Positions 20,064-29,902 of a DNA stretch of 64,000 nucleotides are shown here, one piece after another. Source of the DNA: Listeria floridensis FSL S10-1187 (GTDB lineage Bacteria > Bacillota > Bacilli > Lactobacillales > Listeriaceae); the NCBI RefSeq assembly GCF_000525875.1, contig NZ_AODF01000001.1:124001-188000 (forward strand). The letters are read 5' to 3'. Under the pieces are notes generated by a model. The model made no database searches, was not told where the DNA came from, and worked only from the letters and a program-made list of their open reading frames with translations. The translations under genes were made by a program, and so were the position numbers. Each line of letters begins with the position of its first letter. Position 1 is the first letter of the stretch.

Positions 20064-21677
20064 ATGAATGAACGTACGGCACGTTGGAATATTTTATTTT
20101 TACAATATCTGAAACGCGACTGGAAAAAAATTATTTTTTGGATCGCAGGACTTGGATTGTTTTCGGGCGCTTTTGTTCCAGCTTTTAAGGAAATCGCAAA
20201 GGGTTCCGGCTTAATCGGTATGTTTGAAACGATGCGTAATCCAGCAATGATTGCGATGGTCGGTCCAACTTCGATCACTCATGCAGCAGATTACACGATT
20301 GGTGCGATGTACGCACAAGAAATGCTACTATTTTGCGGCTTATTTGCCGCGATTATTTCAAGTTTACACGTTATTGGTCACACGCGAAAAGAAGAAGATT
20401 TAGGCTTGACGGAACTTGTACGTTCTTTTAGCGTTGGTCGCCAAGCAAACTCAATTGCCGTTATGCTTGAAACCTTGCTGATTAACATCTTGTTAGGACT
20501 TGTAATCGGCGGGATTATGACAAGTTTTCAAGTTGATACAATTACCGCGGAAGGCGCCTTTCTGTTCGGTCTTTCAATCGCAGGAGCTGGCATACTCGGT
20601 GCTGTAATTGCCTTATTTTGTGCACAAATTATGCCTTCTTCATCTGGCGCAACTGGGGCGGCTCTTTCGCTTTTAGGGTTGCTGTACATTTTGCGTGCAA
20701 GTACCGATACGACTAATGTGGATTTATCCACATTTAATCCCATGAGTTGGACGTATCTTACCTACCCTTTTACTGAAAATCACTGGTTCTTGCTTATTTT
20801 TCAGTTGATTTTTGGGCTTGTGATCGTGTTGTTGTCATTTTGGCTTGAAGGAAAGCGCGACATGGGGGACGGTTATTTGCCGCAAAGAGAAGGCCGTGCA
20901 CACGCGAAACGCTTTCTTCTTTCAGTTCCTGGGCTATTATTTAAACTAAATAAAGGAACCATTTTCGGCTGGCTCGTCGGTTTTATCGTGATGGGCGCTG
21001 CTTACGGTTCCATATATGGTGATATGCAGTCCTTTCTTAAAGGAAACGACCTTATCAAGCAAATGTTCAGCCACTCGCACGTCTCGCTCGAAGAATCCTT
21101 TACGAGCACCATTATCATTGTGATGATTTCACTTTCGGCGATTTTACCCATAGCGATCGTCAACAAATTGTATAGCGAAGAAGTACACAGACGGTTCAGT
21201 CAACTGTTCTCGACCAAAGTAACCCGCGCCAAAATTTACTGGACAGGGATGATATTAGCGACTTTAGCTGGGACGACGGCGATTTTGTTCAGCTCAGCCA
21301 GTCTTGGTGGGGCGGCTATTTCCTCGATGGGTGGAAGCTCTAAGATGGCATTTCCCGACTTTTTCGCAGCCGGATTCAACTTCTTTCCTGCCGTTTTATT
21401 CTTCATTGGACTTGCGGGCTTTTTCCTCGGCTGGCTTCCAAAATTCGGGAAAATCGGTTACATCTATCTGGGGTATTCCTTTATGCTGAACTATTTCGGT
21501 GGCATCCTTAATTTACCTAACTGGTTCGCCAAAACCGCAATCCAAACCTGGTTCCCGCGCTTACCAGTTGATCAATTTGACTTGGCGACTTTTCTTACGA
21601 TCACAGCGATAAGTGTTGCCTTGCTAATCCTCGGCTATTTCGGCTATAAACGTCGCGATTTATCAGAAGGCGCATAA
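20064..21677 (+). CDS. ABC-2 type permease, tetronasin-resistance-like
   Basis: A 537-residue protein with two repeats of about six membrane helices, a fused full-length ABC-2 permease. Its start (RWNILFLQYLKRDWKKIIFWIAGLGLFSGAF) and length match polyether-antibiotic (tetronasin/Tnr) exporter permeases of Bacillota. With the ATPase upstream it forms an exporter controlled by the divergent TetR gene. Substrate is not deducible. RBS AGGAGGAGGGG. Confidence 0.85.
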   Translation: MNERTARWNILFLQYLKRDWKKIIFWIAGLGLFSGAFVPAFKEIAKGSGLIGMFETMRNPAMIAMVGPTSITHAADYTIGAMYAQEMLLFCGLFAAIISSLHVIGHTRKEEDLGLTELVRSFSVGRQANSIAVMLETLLINILLGLVIGGIMTSFQVDTITAEGAFLFGLSIAGAGILGAVIALFCAQIMPSSSGATGAALSLLGLLYILRASTDTTNVDLSTFNPMSWTYLTYPFTENHWFLLIFQLIFGLVIVLLSFWLEGKRDMGDGYLPQREGRAHAKRFLLSVPGLLFKLNKGTIFGWLVGFIVMGAAYGSIYGDMQSFLKGNDLIKQMFSHSHVSLEESFTSTIIIVMISLSAILPIAIVNKLYSEEVHRRFSQLFSTKVTRAKIYWTGMILATLAGTTAILFSSASLGGAAISSMGGSSKMAFPDFFAAGFNFFPAVLFFIGLAGFFLGWLPKFGKIGYIYLGYSFMLNYFGGILNLPNWFAKTAIQTWFPRLPVDQFDLATFLTITAISVALLILGYFGYKRRDLSEGA

Positions 21678-21723
21678 AAAACCCGTTTCTTTTTCTTATT
21701 CTAGAAAAAGAAACAGGTTTTTA
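21676..21723 (+). terminator. Terminator of the ABC exporter operon
   Basis: Long A/T-flanked stem AAACCCGTTTCTTTTTCT / AGAAAAAGAAACAGGTTTTT, immediately after the permease stop. Confidence 0.85.
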
Positions 21724-21818
21724 ATTATTTTTCTAAATTTCTAGTGAACTTCAAAATACAGTTAGCGGTGCAGTACGGATTATACGATCTTATTGCCATA
21801 TTGTTAAATATCATTCAC

Positions 21819-23041
21819 TTAATCGATATTTATGTCTATCTCCTTGAGTTTCTTTATAATCTGGAGTTGCTCAATAGTTGATGAACGTTCGAACTTAGTA
21901 GGTGAATAGGCATCTGCCTCAGACATGATTTTCCTAAAATTTTCTTCCTCATCAAAACTAAAATATACCTCTGCTAGCGTTGCACAAATCCAGTAACAAT
22001 CATTTCTTTTATCAAAATCTATTTCGTTCCTCAGATTTATACATACCTCTTTAGTTTTATTTCTTACTTTAATCGCAACCTGACTATTTAACTCATAATC
22101 CTCAATCTGCGCAAGAAAATCGAGCAACAATGCTAGATTAATACCCATATAATAATCCTCACCCAACACATAGCCTTTCAAATAAAATTTGATAGCATTT
22201 ACTAAGTACTTTTTTTTCCTGCGTTAATTTGAATAGTCGCTTCTGTATGCTCCCGGCAATCCCCAATGTTTCAATGTTTGTATTTTCTTTAAGAACTAGA
22301 GATTTATTTAGAAAACTACTAGCTTTTTTTATATCGTTTTAGTTCATCTATTGTTGCATTTTTATAGATAGACAAGCACATTTTTTGAACTAAAAACTCA
22401 TTTTTCTCAATTTTGATAGCTTCTGCAAATTCTTTTTCCGCTGTAGCATAGTCTTCATTTTCCAAGGCGCGATTCCCAGTATCAATTCTCGTTTTTAAAG
22501 ATACCCTTCCATCCATATCACTATTCTCTTTTTCGATAATTCTATCATACTTCGGGGGAGTAACTCGTAATAGGGAATAAAAAGGACTATCCACTCTTTT
22601 AGTTTGTCTCACTTCTATAACAATATCTTTTAACTTTTCGATCAATTCTTCCACTAACTCTTTCTTGTAGTGTAGGGAAAGGTTTTTATAAGAAAAGAAT
22701 GCAACATGATTAACATCAAAAGGATAATCAAAATCATCATTTGCAATCAAAATAGTTGAAAATTGCTTGACAGCGTGACGAACTCCAAGTTCATAGATGG
22801 CATTCGGATTGCTAGTTGATAAATCAGCAATAACAAGGTCAGCACCTAACAAATGCTCATACATAGGAACATCAATCAAGCTCGAATGTTTAATTTCATC
22901 AGCTCGCACGCACTTCAAACCCGCCCTTGTAACAGCAGGTTTGATTAAGTAATTATATACATAATCTAAATCAACTTTTTTTCCAGTATGTAAGTCAGTC
23001 TTTACCCCGAACCCCATAATTACAAAACATGTATTCTGCAT
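21819..23041 (-). CDS. Deoxyribosyltransferase-like + TRAFs-binding (DUF4071) protein, two frameshifts
   Basis: Residues 1-120 (CFVIMGFGVKTD, GADLVIADLSTSNPNAIYELGVRHAV with Glu84) look like a nucleoside 2-deoxyribosyltransferase/TIR-related fold. The rest is a tetratricopeptide-like array ending in KFYLKGYVLGEDYYMGINLALLLDF, the hallmark of the bacterial TRAFs-binding domain. The frame breaks at a seven-A run (22322-22328) and an eight-A run (22205-22213). Changing each by one base gives a protein of about 408 residues. It lies 20 bp after the TIR gene with RBS AGGGGGGGACAGAGG. Together they look like a two-gene NAD/nucleotide-directed defence unit; inferred, not established. Confidence 0.7.
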
Positions 23042-23061
23042 ACCTCTGTCCCCCCCTAAAG

Positions 23062-23736
23062 TTATATCATCTCGCTCAATTTTTCAAAAACTTCATCCAC
23101 TTTTTTCTCATAGACTAAATTAGATAATCCATTCATATCAGAAGGCTTTTCAAGGCCTTGTTTAGAGATACAAATAACCTTTTCACGCCCTATTTTCCCA
23201 AAAAAATAACCAATTTCAAAAATCACATTTTGACGAGCTCTTTCCTCAAAACTTAATAACCCGCTGCCTTTTATCTCTGTTCCCCAATCATCCGCCGTTA
23301 ATAACGCTATAGCTTTATTGACCCCTGAATAATATTCGACTTTTTCTATAAACGAAAGATTATTGTTATCAATATCTTTAATTAAAATAGGAATTTTTTT
23401 AATCATCTTCATCATTCGGACTAATTGCTCAACGTCAGGACTATGTCCATGAATAATGAAAACATATCGCTCTAACTCTTCTTGGCACTTCTCCTTTGCA
23501 TGTTCAACATCTCGAATAAAGTCTTTAAAACGGACTTCAAACATTCTTCCATCATTTTTTCCATTTGAGATAAAAAACTTATTTCCCTCAATACCCGCTT
23601 TTTGTTTCGCTTCATTTAGATCTGCTACCTTTTGAAATATGTAATTACGTCTCTCTTTAACAAGAGTATCTTTTCCAAGAATAATCTCTGCGCAACTGAT
23701 ATTAAACTCCATTAAGCTTTCAATTTTCTCTCTCAT
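23062..23736 (-). CDS. TIR-domain protein (CAP12/Pycsar-effector type TIR)
   Basis: 224 residues with a helical N-terminal 90-residue part followed by a TIR domain: YVFIIHGHSPDVEQLVRMM at 91-109, SFIEKVEYYSGVNKAIALLTADD, and RARQNVIFEIGYFFGKIGREKV at 166-187. The invariant RQNVxFExGxFxGKLGRxxV string is that of TIR domains in CBASS Cap12 and Pycsar TIR effectors, which degrade NAD+. Glu174 is the likely catalytic residue. There is no cyclase or membrane segment. The frame is intact, with RBS GGGAGGAATAAAA. It is the first gene of a two-gene operon. Confidence 0.82.
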   Translation of the reverse strand: MREKIESLMEFNISCAEIILGKDTLVKERRNYIFQKVADLNEAKQKAGIEGNKFFISNGKNDGRMFEVRFKDFIRDVEHAKEKCQEELERYVFIIHGHSPDVEQLVRMMKMIKKIPILIKDIDNNNLSFIEKVEYYSGVNKAIALLTADDWGTEIKGSGLLSFEERARQNVIFEIGYFFGKIGREKVICISKQGLEKPSDMNGLSNLVYEKKVDEVFEKLSEMI

Positions 23737-23812
23737 TTTTATTCCTCCCGCACTTTACTTTTCAAAAACTATAAGCCGATTTCTACAATAGATTCTCTCA
23801 TCCCATTATATT

Positions 23813-24195
23813 TCAGATCGAAAATTCAGTCAATAAATAGTCTATTACAATGTGGCATTCGACTACGAGCACTTCCATCCGGCAAATCGGCAAGTGATTA
23901 ATTACAGAGTTCATTTCCCTTCCAATATAAACTAACTGCTCCGAAAACGCTTGTTCTAAGTAAAAAATCTTTTCTGATTGATGAAACTTCTCTATTTTCA
24001 AACTAAACGGCAATCTCTGCATGAAACTGCGACTGACTTCATTCCTCTCCAATCAAGCTTTGTTACCACATGCACCTTGTCCTCCTGCTCCGCGCTCGGA
24101 TTGTGAATACAATGGGAACAGAGTTGCGTTTTATTCCACTTGATCCGCCTCTTTCGACAAGTCTCAATTTGATTTGGAAGAAGAATCAAGTGCAT
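23813..24195 (-). pseudogene. Possible decayed small zinc-ribbon-like ORF
   Basis: Two overlapping frames could join near 24010-24040 into about 125 residues, with CSHC and SCRDC cysteine pairs followed by a charged helical tail. There is no convincing RBS at the upstream ATG. The composition is odd, and I cannot exclude non-coding DNA. Confidence 0.25.
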
Positions 24196-24267
24196 TCAAA
24201 TGCGGCGAGCGCGTTTTTACGCCAGTTGCGAAAGAAGATCAAAAGCTAAAATTCATGTATGCATAGA

Positions 24268-24312
24268 AAAAAAAAGCAGGAATCAAATAAAATTTGGAAC
24301 TCCTGCTTTTTA
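24268..24312 (-). terminator. Terminator of the DUF998-like gene
   Basis: AAAAAGCAGGA / TCCTGCTTTTT stem with a 19-nt loop and a long T-run on the reverse strand. Confidence 0.75.
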
Positions 24313-24329
24313 CTTAGCCAATCTTTCTT

Positions 24330-24999
24330 CTAATTCTCATTCAATCTCCGCCGCACTCTTCTTAGTTGCCTAATCGCAAACACAGCTATTGGAATATAAT
24401 TAAACAAAAAGCTGACTCGTTGCCAAAACCCAAGCGCGGAAAGGGCTTCGAGATTGCGTACACCTGGGATACGCGCAAGGCCATAAACAGCCGCAAAAAT
24501 TAAGCTTGCTATCAGCAATCTGAGATATATTTTACTTTCTGTTTCATTTCCACTTGTTCGATAAAGTAAGAATAAAATGAGCGGAAATAGTAAAAAGCCA
24601 GCATAACCTAAGCCCGATCCAATGTTATGCACCCAAGTTGATAAATTCCATCCGGCTTGTTCAGTATCCACACTGAAAAGTCCTGTAAAAATACAGTCGC
24701 CAATTCCGTAAAAGCCGATTGCCCAAACTGTCATCCATGCCCAGAACCGCGAAAATGGCTTGAGTGAACAAAAAATTGCCGGAAGGGACAAACAGTAAAA
24801 CACTCCGGCAATAACCGACCAAATTAGAAAGGCACTGCGAACTGGACTTCCGACATCGCCAAACAGGCTGATAACGCTCTTCATTTGGTTCAGTTCCGGA
24901 TAAAATAGACCTAATACATATGGCGTTAAAAAGTCGCCAATCACTGCGATTAATAAAAAAAGAAAAACCGTATTTTCGTAAAATCTTCAATGTATCCAT
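24330..24999 (-). CDS. DUF998-like membrane protein, N-terminal frameshift
   Basis: The main frame (24944-24330) has six to seven membrane helices with GDFLTPYVLGLFYPELNQMKSVISLFGD near the start, a pattern of the DUF998 family. The first 16 residues (MDTLKILRKYGFSFF, starting at 24999) are in another frame, separated by the A-run at 24955-24961. The total is about 220 residues. Function unknown. Monocistronic. Confidence 0.7.
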
Positions 25000-25083
25000 C
25001 CCCACTTTTTCATGTATCATTCACCATGACTTATTGTAATTGATTCTACTACTTCTACGGTCTTGCTGTCTAGCGCAGACAAA

Positions 25084-26466
25084 TTATGCGGTTTGAGAGG
25101 ATGAATCGCTCGGATTTTCAACGATCAACCGATTATTATTTAGCTTCACAAGATACGGGATCATCATCAGGATACCCGCTACGAAGGCAATGCCTTCTGT
25201 AATTGTCATCGACCAAATCAAGCCGGTCAAACCGAAATAATAATGGAGTACGATCACAACAGGAATGAATAAAACCCCTTGAATGATGGCCATCACTCCC
25301 GTTTGAGCGCCTTGTCCGGATGCTTCAAAAATTCCGGTAAATAAACCTGAAAAGCCGTTAAAAACCGAAGAAATTAATTGTGCGGTTAAGATCATCAGCC
25401 CAGCTTGAATCACCGCCTGATCGTTCGTAAACAAATTTAATACGGGTACACGGAACAAATAAACAAGAACGGCAAACACGATGGAAATCCCGCCAATCCA
25501 AAGCGTTAGCTCTTTCAAAGCAGCCTTTAAACGCGTTGTATTCTTTGAAGCAAAACTATAGGCAAAAAGTGGAATTGCACCTAAAAATAAACCCATCGTT
25601 AAAAATTCAGGCAACTGGGTAATCCGCAGTGCTATCCCAAAGCTAGCTACTACATTATTACCATATTCAACGGCAAAATTATTCAGCAAAAGCGTTGTAA
25701 CAATCATAAAGCCAGATTTGAAAATTTCCGCGATACCAATTTTATAGATCTCAAATTGATCTTTTATTTTTAATTGAAAGTGTTTCATAAAACCTCTAAG
25801 CGATTCGCTTCTTGTCTCCAAAAACCACACATAGTAAATAATCGAAGCTATATTCGCAATCACAATCGAAAGTGCCGCCCCAATAACATGAAGATTCAAA
25901 ACTAAAATCAATAGAATATCGAACATAATACTTACCGCAACGCTGATAAACATTCCATACATCGATTCTTTTGAGGCTCCTTCAGAACGAACCAGCTGTT
26001 CGAGAGCAAAATTCAAAATCAAACTAAAACCGCCGAGAAATAATACCGCCGAATATTGTTTCGTATATAAAATCGTGCCGGCATCAGCCCCAAGCAAGTG
26101 AACAAACGGCGTTAAAAAGAAACACATGACAATTCCAAGCAAAATACCGATAATGATGCTCATGTAAAACGAGTATCCAGCCACATTTTTTCCTTTCTCC
26201 TGCTCGCCACTTCCTAGCAATCTAGTGATAAACGTTCCGCCTCCGACTCCAAATAGATTTCCAACGGCCATAAGAATAATCGTGATTGGAAGTCCCAAAG
26301 TAATCGCTGACATCATATTTGTATCATGAATTAAACCGATAAAAAAAGCATTAATCAGATTGTAAATCGTCGTCGCAGAAATCCCAATCATCATCGGAAT
26401 CGATAAATGCGCAATCGCCTTTCGTATCGGAGCTTCTTTTAAATAATAAATATTTGATTTTCCCAT
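25084..26466 (-). CDS. MATE-family efflux transporter
   Basis: 460 residues, about twelve membrane helices in two related halves. LSIPMMIGISATTIYNLINAFFIG at the N-terminus and GVGGGTFITRLLGSGEQEKGKNVAGYSF are the MATE hallmark motifs (NorM/MepA-like). It probably exports cationic drugs by Na+ or H+ antiport. The frame is open from 26505, but the ATG at 26466 (MGKSNIYYL) after AAGAAGGTTACGAGG fits better. Operon with the MarR gene upstream. Confidence 0.88.
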   Translation of the reverse strand: MGKSNIYYLKEAPIRKAIAHLSIPMMIGISATTIYNLINAFFIGLIHDTNMMSAITLGLPITIILMAVGNLFGVGGGTFITRLLGSGEQEKGKNVAGYSFYMSIIIGILLGIVMCFFLTPFVHLLGADAGTILYTKQYSAVLFLGGFSLILNFALEQLVRSEGASKESMYGMFISVAVSIMFDILLILVLNLHVIGAALSIVIANIASIIYYVWFLETRSESLRGFMKHFQLKIKDQFEIYKIGIAEIFKSGFMIVTTLLLNNFAVEYGNNVVASFGIALRITQLPEFLTMGLFLGAIPLFAYSFASKNTTRLKAALKELTLWIGGISIVFAVLVYLFRVPVLNLFTNDQAVIQAGLMILTAQLISSVFNGFSGLFTGIFEASGQGAQTGVMAIIQGVLFIPVVIVLHYYFGLTGLIWSMTITEGIAFVAGILMMIPYLVKLNNNRLIVENPSDSSSQTA

Positions 26467-26550
26467 CCTCGTAACCTTCTTTTCTATTAATAAGATACCG
26501 TACAATTAGACATCTAACATTAAAAGTAGACGAAGCCAAAACTGGCTGTC

Positions 26551-26988
26551 CTACCTCACAAACTCTGATCGATTTTTTTTTTAGAAGCCGCATAAATTCT
26601 GTGCGTTCATCCTCAGTCAAGCCTTGTAAAAGTTGCTTTTCCGAGTCTACAAAAACCTGATTAATCTGATCGACAATCTCCCTGCCTTTTTGCAGTGCAT
26701 AAATTCTTTTTTTTGCCGTTCATTATTTGCAGGAATGCGGCGCTCGATATAGCCTCTACTTTCCAGTCCCTGTAACAAACTTGTGATGCTCGCACCTCTG
26801 CGCTGAAAGGCATCTGCTAAGTCCTTTTGAATCAACCCCCGTTCCTCGTGATCAATAATATAGGCAATCGCACGTGCTTGTTGAGGCGTGACCTCCAATT
26901 CTTTCAGTTTCCGCTCCGAATCCCATCTCGCTTTATTCATGATCGAGCGAAAAAGATTGGATACCGGTGTTTCATCCATTTGCTCCAC
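26551..26988 (-). CDS. MarR-family regulator, two frameshifts as written
   Basis: The first frame (26988-26647) holds a winged helix: ARAIAYIIDHEERGLIQKDLADAFQRRGASITSLLQGLESRGYIERR. A T-run at 26706-26713 breaks the frame. The rest reads GREIVDQINQVFVDSEKQLLQGLTEDERTEFMRLL and, after a second T-run at about 26572-26581, ends at 26551. The total is about 145 residues, normal for MarR. It probably represses itself and the adjacent MATE gene, like mepR-mepA. Confidence 0.78.
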
Positions 26989-27138
26989 TTCCTTTTAAGT
27001 TAGAGTTCTAATTGTTCGCTATCAATATACTACTTTTATTTTCGTCTGTCAACCAAAATCCTGCATTTAACCAGCAAAAAAGCTGTACAAATTTTCAAGT
27101 ATAGCTTGGCGTATCTAATAAAATTCTCGCACTTCTTT

Positions 27139-27158
27139 TATTTATGATAGGGTTCTCC
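27139..27158. repeat. Left copy of the 20-bp island-flanking repeat (att-like)
   Basis: TATTTATGATAGGGTTCTCC, identical to the 3' end of rlmH at 33070-33089. The bases on either side differ between the two copies, so the match is exactly 20 bp. Confidence 0.85.
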
Positions 27159-27746
27159 ATATCGTAAGTGAATGATATTTGGGTAATCCTATAGCAACTA
27201 TCATTTCTTCGATTTTTTACTCTGAGTTCTTATCACCAAAAAACACATATACGATAAAGTAATAATAACCTCAGATTATTTCTTTACCACTAGTTACTGT
27301 TCTTCCTGTAGTCCGCATAAAATTATTGAATTCATACCCCAACTATTCCTCTGAAAAAAAAATAATTAAAATCCTGACTGCTGCTTCTTTTTTGAAATAG
27401 TTCATATGCTTTTATATCATTCATCACTATTAACTCTCCACCCCTTACTTTTTAACATCCAACAGTTTCATTAAATTAATAGTGCTTGCATAAGAATCTG
27501 TCTCAATTGTCCCTTGTTTATATATTGTACTTTTTCATAACAAAGCAGTTGTTTAGCTTTATAAGTTTTTAATATACACTGCTACTTTTTTAGGATTACA
27601 GTGTTGTCTATATTTTCTCTATGGATTCTTGCTAATTCCTAAATAGTATCGATACTGTTCCAACAGTATACAATAAAGAAACTTGTCTTCCAAGTTCATC
27701 AGATAATAGGTATCTAAAGAGGCTATTATCTGCTTTAGTATGTTTT
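27159..27746. other. Gene-poor left end of the island
   Basis: Almost 600 bp of AT-rich DNA. A reverse-strand start at 27424 after GGGGTGGAG opens MNDIKAYELFQKRSSSQDFN but stops after about 30 codons. Further short fragments follow in shifted frames, so this may be a decayed small gene. Nothing else is recognised. Confidence 0.35.
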
Positions 27747-28104
27747 TTAAAATTTTAATAATTTAGTTCGTATTATATCAGGGTCACAGTCAGAGAAAAA
27801 ACCACTCCGTACATGTTGTCAATCATATTTTTTCATACAATCTATCGTTAGTTTATTTTCAACAATTTCAGCTTCATAATATTCTAGTTGTCCATTTTCT
27901 ATTGTTTTTATCAACTCTATAGGCCTATTTAATTGTGTCCAATCAGAACCTTTTCCTTTAAAAAATGTTTTTTCAATCTATTATCTAATTGTATTGTCTG
28001 ACCGATATAATAACTGTTGTTTTCCTGTTTTAATACGTAAAGCGTTCTAACTCTGTTATCTAAAATTTTTTCCCAAATCTTTGAATGTCCTCGTTGATAA
28101 ACAT
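27747..28104 (-). pseudogene. Small GIY-YIG nuclease-like gene, broken
   Basis: Read through two T/A-run frame breaks (about 28064 and 27962), the product is about 118 residues: RTLYVLKQENNSYYIGQTIQ is the GIY-YIG core (TLYVL...YYIGQT), followed by RLKKH and GKGSDWTQLNRPIELIKTI. After MKKYD comes an in-frame TGA where related proteins have Trp (KYGW-x-VRGG), and the frame then continues QHVRSGFFSDCD to a TAA at 27747. The TGA is not a homopolymer effect, so the gene may be truly inactivated. It follows the nuclease-like pair on the same strand. Confidence 0.6.
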
Positions 28105-28122
28105 GTTATTTGCACAGTTTTT

Positions 28123-28881
28123 CTATTCCCAAATATATATATTTATATCTTTCCCCTTCAAATCCTTGAAATTAAACTCTAATTTATCTGGATCGCTATC
28201 TATCAAACTAAACATCTTTATTTTCACTTTATTATCTACACTCAACGATTTTACTAACCTTAATAATTCCTGACTTATACCTATGATTTTTAGATTTCCA
28301 CTTTCATCTAGCAAGATTGTTTCAAGATATTTTTCCGCAAAGTATTTACTTTCAAAAAGATAAATTCTCTTTCCGAAAAGTTGTTCTGCGGTATTGACCT
28401 GTTTTTTATTAACAGTGATACCCCAAAAAGGTTCCCCTATAGTCTTAGAATTCGGAACCAAAAACTCTTCATTTACTCCAGAAATATATCCATCTAAATC
28501 ATCCAAGCCCAAAATCTTTATTCCAACATCATTAGCTGCAGTTTGTGCACCACTTTGAAAATTTTGCATTTTTCGAGATAAATATTCCATTGAGCTTTCC
28601 AACATTCTTTATTTTCTTTTCAAATACATACATCTCTGCTTTTTCAATAGCTTTACTAGCGTAATTCTTACACTCAATAGCTACTCTATATCTATAACCA
28701 AAGTATTCATATTCATATACAACATCAAATTGTTCATCAAGCCCATTGCGTCCCCTCAGTTTTACATCTCTAGTAATAGAAGCATTTATTCGCTCATTTT
28801 TTGCTATCATCTCAAAAATTTTTTTTGATTATTTATTTCAAACTCTTGTCCTTTTATATGTGCTTTACTCAAAATTTTCAT
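28123..28881 (-). CDS. Mrr-like PD-(D/E)xK nuclease with novel C-terminal domain, frameshifted
   Basis: Three frames join at A/T-runs near 28820 and 28580-28600. The N-terminal domain has QFDVVYEYEYFGYRYRVAIECKNYA (D...ExK catalytic pattern) and GIFISKNAKFQSGAQTAANDVGIKIL, as in Mrr-type restriction nucleases. The C-terminal 110 residues (IGEPFWGITVNKK, YLFESKYFAEKYLE, IIGISQELLRLV, INIYIW) resemble the C-terminus of the preceding gene product. The start (28881, or TTG 28872) overlaps the stop of that gene (ATGA), so the two are coupled. Part of the SIR2-HerA island. Confidence 0.65.
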
Positions 28882-29702
28882 CCTCTCCAATAAAACTTAA
28901 TTATATCCTCGTTTGAAATAGGATAATAATTATTAGAAATTCTATTAGCTTCCATAAACTCCGGAAACACAATTAAGAAATTTGAACTTATATTACTCAT
29001 TGTTTTTGTTATTCTCGATAACACTATCAGATGTTCTTGGGACACTCCAAAAACACACCATTTTTTGCTCAATAATTCCTCAACACGTTTTTGAGCTTGT
29101 TTTTTTGATAAAAACAAAACAAGTTTATTATTTTGTTGATAGTAATTACCAGTAGTTCTTCCGTCCTCAATAATCTCCATAATAGTCCAAAACGGATCCC
29201 CCACTGTAGTTTTTTCTACTTTTGGACCATTGGGAAGTAATGTTTTAAGCTGCATGACAACATACATACTTACTTCTTTAAAATAATCAAAATATTTCAA
29301 CTCTACATTTATTTTTTTGGACAATAGTAATGCTTCCTCTGATACCGAACCATTATAATATATAATCGCTTTTGAAAAATGATATAAATCATTCCTTATA
29401 TTCGCTAGTTTTTCTATATCATCTCCTATTACTTCCCGATTTGAAACAGTCTCTACAATCGTTCTTTCCTTATTTCCCATTTGCTCAAACTCAAAGTATA
29501 TTTCGATAATGCGTGGTCTTGATTTCCCTTCAACCTTATAATTTTCTTCTAACACAAATGTTCCTAGCCTTTCTATATTTGCAGTTGCTCTTAAACTTGA
29601 AACAACATTTGTATGTAATCCAGGATTGTCCGGATCATTTTCAAGTTCTTGTCTCATACGATTCTCAAAATTTCTCAAAAACTCATTATTATCCTTACTC
29701 AT
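28878..29702 (-). CDS. Nuclease-like paralogue lacking the ExK motif
   Basis: 274 residues from ATG 29702 (RBS GAAGGGAG); the frame is open from 29756. Residues about 70-160 resemble a restriction-endonuclease fold (RPRIIEIYFEFEQ, RTIVETVSN), but the position of the catalytic ECK reads ETV, so it is probably catalytically dead. The C-terminus VGDPFWTIMEI, LVLFLSKKQAQKRVEELL, VFGVSQEHLIVL, IIKFYW matches the neighbour's C-terminal domain. A tandem duplication with one active and one inactive copy is likely, perhaps a heteromeric complex. The frame is intact. Confidence 0.6.
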   Translation of the reverse strand: MSKDNNEFLRNFENRMRQELENDPDNPGLHTNVVSSLRATANIERLGTFVLEENYKVEGKSRPRIIEIYFEFEQMGNKERTIVETVSNREVIGDDIEKLANIRNDLYHFSKAIIYYNGSVSEEALLLSKKINVELKYFDYFKEVSMYVVMQLKTLLPNGPKVEKTTVGDPFWTIMEIIEDGRTTGNYYQQNNKLVLFLSKKQAQKRVEELLSKKWCVFGVSQEHLIVLSRITKTMSNISSNFLIVFPEFMEANRISNNYYPISNEDIIKFYWRG

Positions 29703-29902
29703 TTTTCTCCCTTCAATGCTCAAATAATTTGTTTGAATACAAAATACACTAATCATTCTCCTTAATGATTAGTCTTCATAAGGGTCCTTATAATTTGACC
29801 TATGATGTTTAGCCAATAATTCAAGCCTATTACTACATTAAACACTAACAATCTACCATTCTATTTCATCTTATAGTAGTATCAATTCTGTGTTCGATCC
29901 TA

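Noticed and set aside
26351..26620. 89-codon reverse ORF between MarR and MATE
   Set aside because: Its beginning is the C-terminal end of the frameshifted MarR protein and the rest overlaps the MATE gene start in another frame.
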